Below, piece after piece: positions 62,649 to 64,000 of a stretch of 64,000 nt of DNA (position 1 is its first letter; every line of letters starts with the position of its first letter). Source of the DNA: Bdellovibrio bacteriovorus (lineage in GTDB: Bacteria > Bdellovibrionota > Bdellovibrionia > Bdellovibrionales > Bdellovibrionaceae); assembly GCF_025558485.1 (NCBI RefSeq), contig NZ_CP102930.1, positions 868,001 to 932,000 on the forward strand, given 5' to 3'. Both the position numbers and the translations under genes were made by a program. The notes beneath the pieces are model-generated. The model saw nothing but the letters and a program-made list of their open reading frames with translations, was not told the origin of the DNA and did no database searches.

Positions 62649-64000
62649 TTAGGACAATAGTTGGGGGTTCTTTTCCTGAATTGGTGGATAGACCGGAATG
62701 ACAACAATAAATTCAGTGCCTACGCCCATTTCGGAACGCGCCTGAATTTCACCGCCATGATTTTGAACGATACCATAAGAGATACTCAGCCCCAAACCGG
62801 TACCTTGTCCGACACCTTTTGTCGTGAAGAACGGGTCGAAGATTTTTTCCAAAACATCCGCCGACATGCCTTTACCACTGTCTTGAATTGAGACTTGCAC
62901 CCAACCCCGCTTGTCTTTGGAACCTTTAAAGTCCTTCAAAGCAATGGTGGAAATCCAGATATGCCCACTGCCTTCAATTGCCTGAACAGCGTTGGAAAGG
63001 ATATTCATGAAGACCTGATTGATCTGGCTGGCATAACAATGAATCAACGGAGTTGGCTCATACTGTCGATGAATTTCGATGCGATTTTTAATCTCCCCTT
63101 GCAGAAGATTCAGCGTCGTATCCAGACTTTGATGAACGTCGATCTCCTGAAGTTTTGCCTCTTCCAAGCGCGAGAAATTACGCAAGCCCAGGACAATGTC
63201 CCGCGTGCGCCGAGCTCCATCCTGACAGGATGCCACCAGCTTTGGCAGGTCCTTCACGATATAGTCAAATTCATATTCCTCTTTCAACGCCGGAAGCTTT
63301 GGCGGATCTTTTTCCGCCACTTCAGCAAGCTCAATCAGCTTTTCAGAATACTCTTTCAAGTGAGTCATGTTGCTGTAGATAAAGCCGATCGGATTATTCA
63401 GTTCGTGCGCCACGCCGGCCACCAACTGCCCCAGACTGACCATCTTCGCTGAATGCACCAGCTTGGTCTGCGTGTCTTTAAGCTCTTTGTTGGCGGCTTC
63501 AAGTTCAGTGATCTTCTTGCGCAGATCTGAACGGGCCACCCAGATTTTTTTGCTCATTTCATTGAAGGATTCCGTCAAAAGCCCGATTTCCGTATCATTC
63601 TTCACCGGAATGGTGACGGCTTGTTCCTGCGACTCAAACGACTGCAGAGCTTCCACCAGATCATAAAGCGGTTTCAACACCCAGCTGGAAGTAACCAGAA
63701 TAGTCAGAATCAAAAGAATAATAACGGCACCCACGACGCTGATGAAGGCATAGTTCACGTTCTTCAGCACGGCCTTGGCTTCAATTTTCGAGGCCCCCAA
63801 GGCCACGTAAAATTTTGTGATGCCCCAGTCAATCGGGTAAATCAGAAAGCCATAGGGATTACTGCGCACATTCAGGTCAAAGAACGGCTCTGCCCCCGGA
63901 CGGAAGTACGACTTGAAGAAATCTTTTTTATAAAGGTAAAAATCCGGGTGACTGGCCACCACCACCTGACCGTTGTCAGAGAAAAAAATCAGCTCCAGCT
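62649..64000 (-). CDS. Sensor histidine kinase, N-terminus outside the window
   Basis: The frame runs off the right edge; the Met at 63965 is really an internal GTG valine, since [18 protein letters not shown] reads through it. What is left has a periplasmic sensing part, a membrane segment ([22 protein letters not shown]), a HAMP-like linker, the phospho-acceptor motif [11 protein letters not shown] and the ATP-binding boxes ([24 protein letters not shown]). It ends 31 bases before the mini-pilin gene, so it may control the pilus locus. Confidence 0.85.
   Translation of the reverse strand, partial: LELIFFSDNGQVVVASHPDFYLYKKDFFKSYFRPGAEPFFDLNVRSNPYGFLIYPIDWGITKFYVALGASKIEAKAVLKNVNYAFISVVGAVIILLILTILVTSSWVLKPLYDLVEALQSFESQEQAVTIPVKNDTEIGLLTESFNEMSKKIWVARSDLRKKITELEAANKELKDTQTKLVHSAKMVSLGQLVAGVAHELNNPIGFIYSNMTHLKEYSEKLIELAEVAEKDPPKLPALKEEYEFDYIVKDLPKLVASCQDGARRTRDIVLGLRNFSRLEEAKLQEIDVHQSLDTTLNLLQGEIKNRIEIHRQYEPTPLIHCYASQINQVFMNILSNAVQAIEGSGHIWISTIALKDFKGSKDKRGWVQVSIQDSGKGMSADVLEKIFDPFFTTKGVGQGTGLGLSISYGIVQNHGGEIQARSEMGVGTEFIVVIPVYPPIQEKNPQLLS

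Overview
The window looks like chromosome of a Bdellovibrio-type predatory bacterium (Bdellovibrionota, close to B. bacteriovorus). This rests on roughly 50% G+C, dense short-spaced genes on both strands, many lipoproteins and secreted proteins, a SecA that resembles the Bdellovibrio protein as I remember it, and the rpsU-yqeY-dnaG-rpoD cluster. No rRNA, tRNA, CRISPR array, insertion sequence or prophage was recognised. The content is mostly core and lineage-specific chromosomal genes.

Layout. 1-6 kb: membrane protein (cut by the left edge), sensor kinase, phospholipase-D-like lipoprotein, Hsp33, SixA-like phosphatase, FAH-family enzyme. 6-16 kb: PutA, a small exported protein, SecA with a foreign 3' end, TrmL, a GGCT-like protein, glnB-glnA, and a GcvH-like acidic protein. 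16-28 kb: two-way arrangement of a DUF4383-like membrane protein, an EamA transporter, a papain-like lipoprotein, a chalcone-isomerase-like protein, a parvulin, a solute-binding protein, then an overlapping repair pair (PD-(D/E)XK/XPD helicase and DnaQ-like/GIY-YIG protein), CsbD-like and small barrel proteins. 28-34 kb: a large Ig-repeat lipoprotein broken by a frameshift, SnoaL-like, EamA, AbrB/PrlF-like and XRE-family genes. 34-41 kb: rpsU-yqeY-dnaG-rpoD cluster with rpoD cut short, secreted metallopeptidase, TerC, TadA-Nudix fusion, DEAD-box helicase. 41-50 kb: M48 Tat-type lipoprotein, C26 amidotransferase-like hydrolase, response regulator, and the prkA-yhbH-spoVR-yciH stress operon. 50-57 kb: TPR lipoproteins, pseudopilin-like protein, PhaR-like regulator, LpoB with its TPR partner, RadC-like protein. 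57-64 kb: an archaic-type chaperone-usher pilus locus and a sensor kinase cut by the right edge.

The most important observation concerns the sequence itself. At 41429-41492 there is a stretch matching the Illumina P7/index/read-2 adapter (one base missing), lying between the two halves of a DEAD-box helicase gene and followed by a fold-back inverted repeat. Two essential genes also stop matching their families abruptly (secA at about 10050, rpoD at about 34261), and two genes are split by one-base frameshifts (prkA and the Ig-repeat lipoprotein). Together these argue that parts of the window are assembly joins or errors, so gene neighbourhoods across 10050, 34261 and 41400-41515 should not be trusted as natural.

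Biologically, the most interesting systems are: the chaperone-usher locus with a 70-residue exported mini-protein whose start resembles the pilin start; the domain-swapped repair pair, whose exonuclease domain has lost most catalytic residues; the GcvH-like protein without its lipoyl lysine and with a long Asp/Glu tail downstream of glnA; and the TadA-Nudix fusion.
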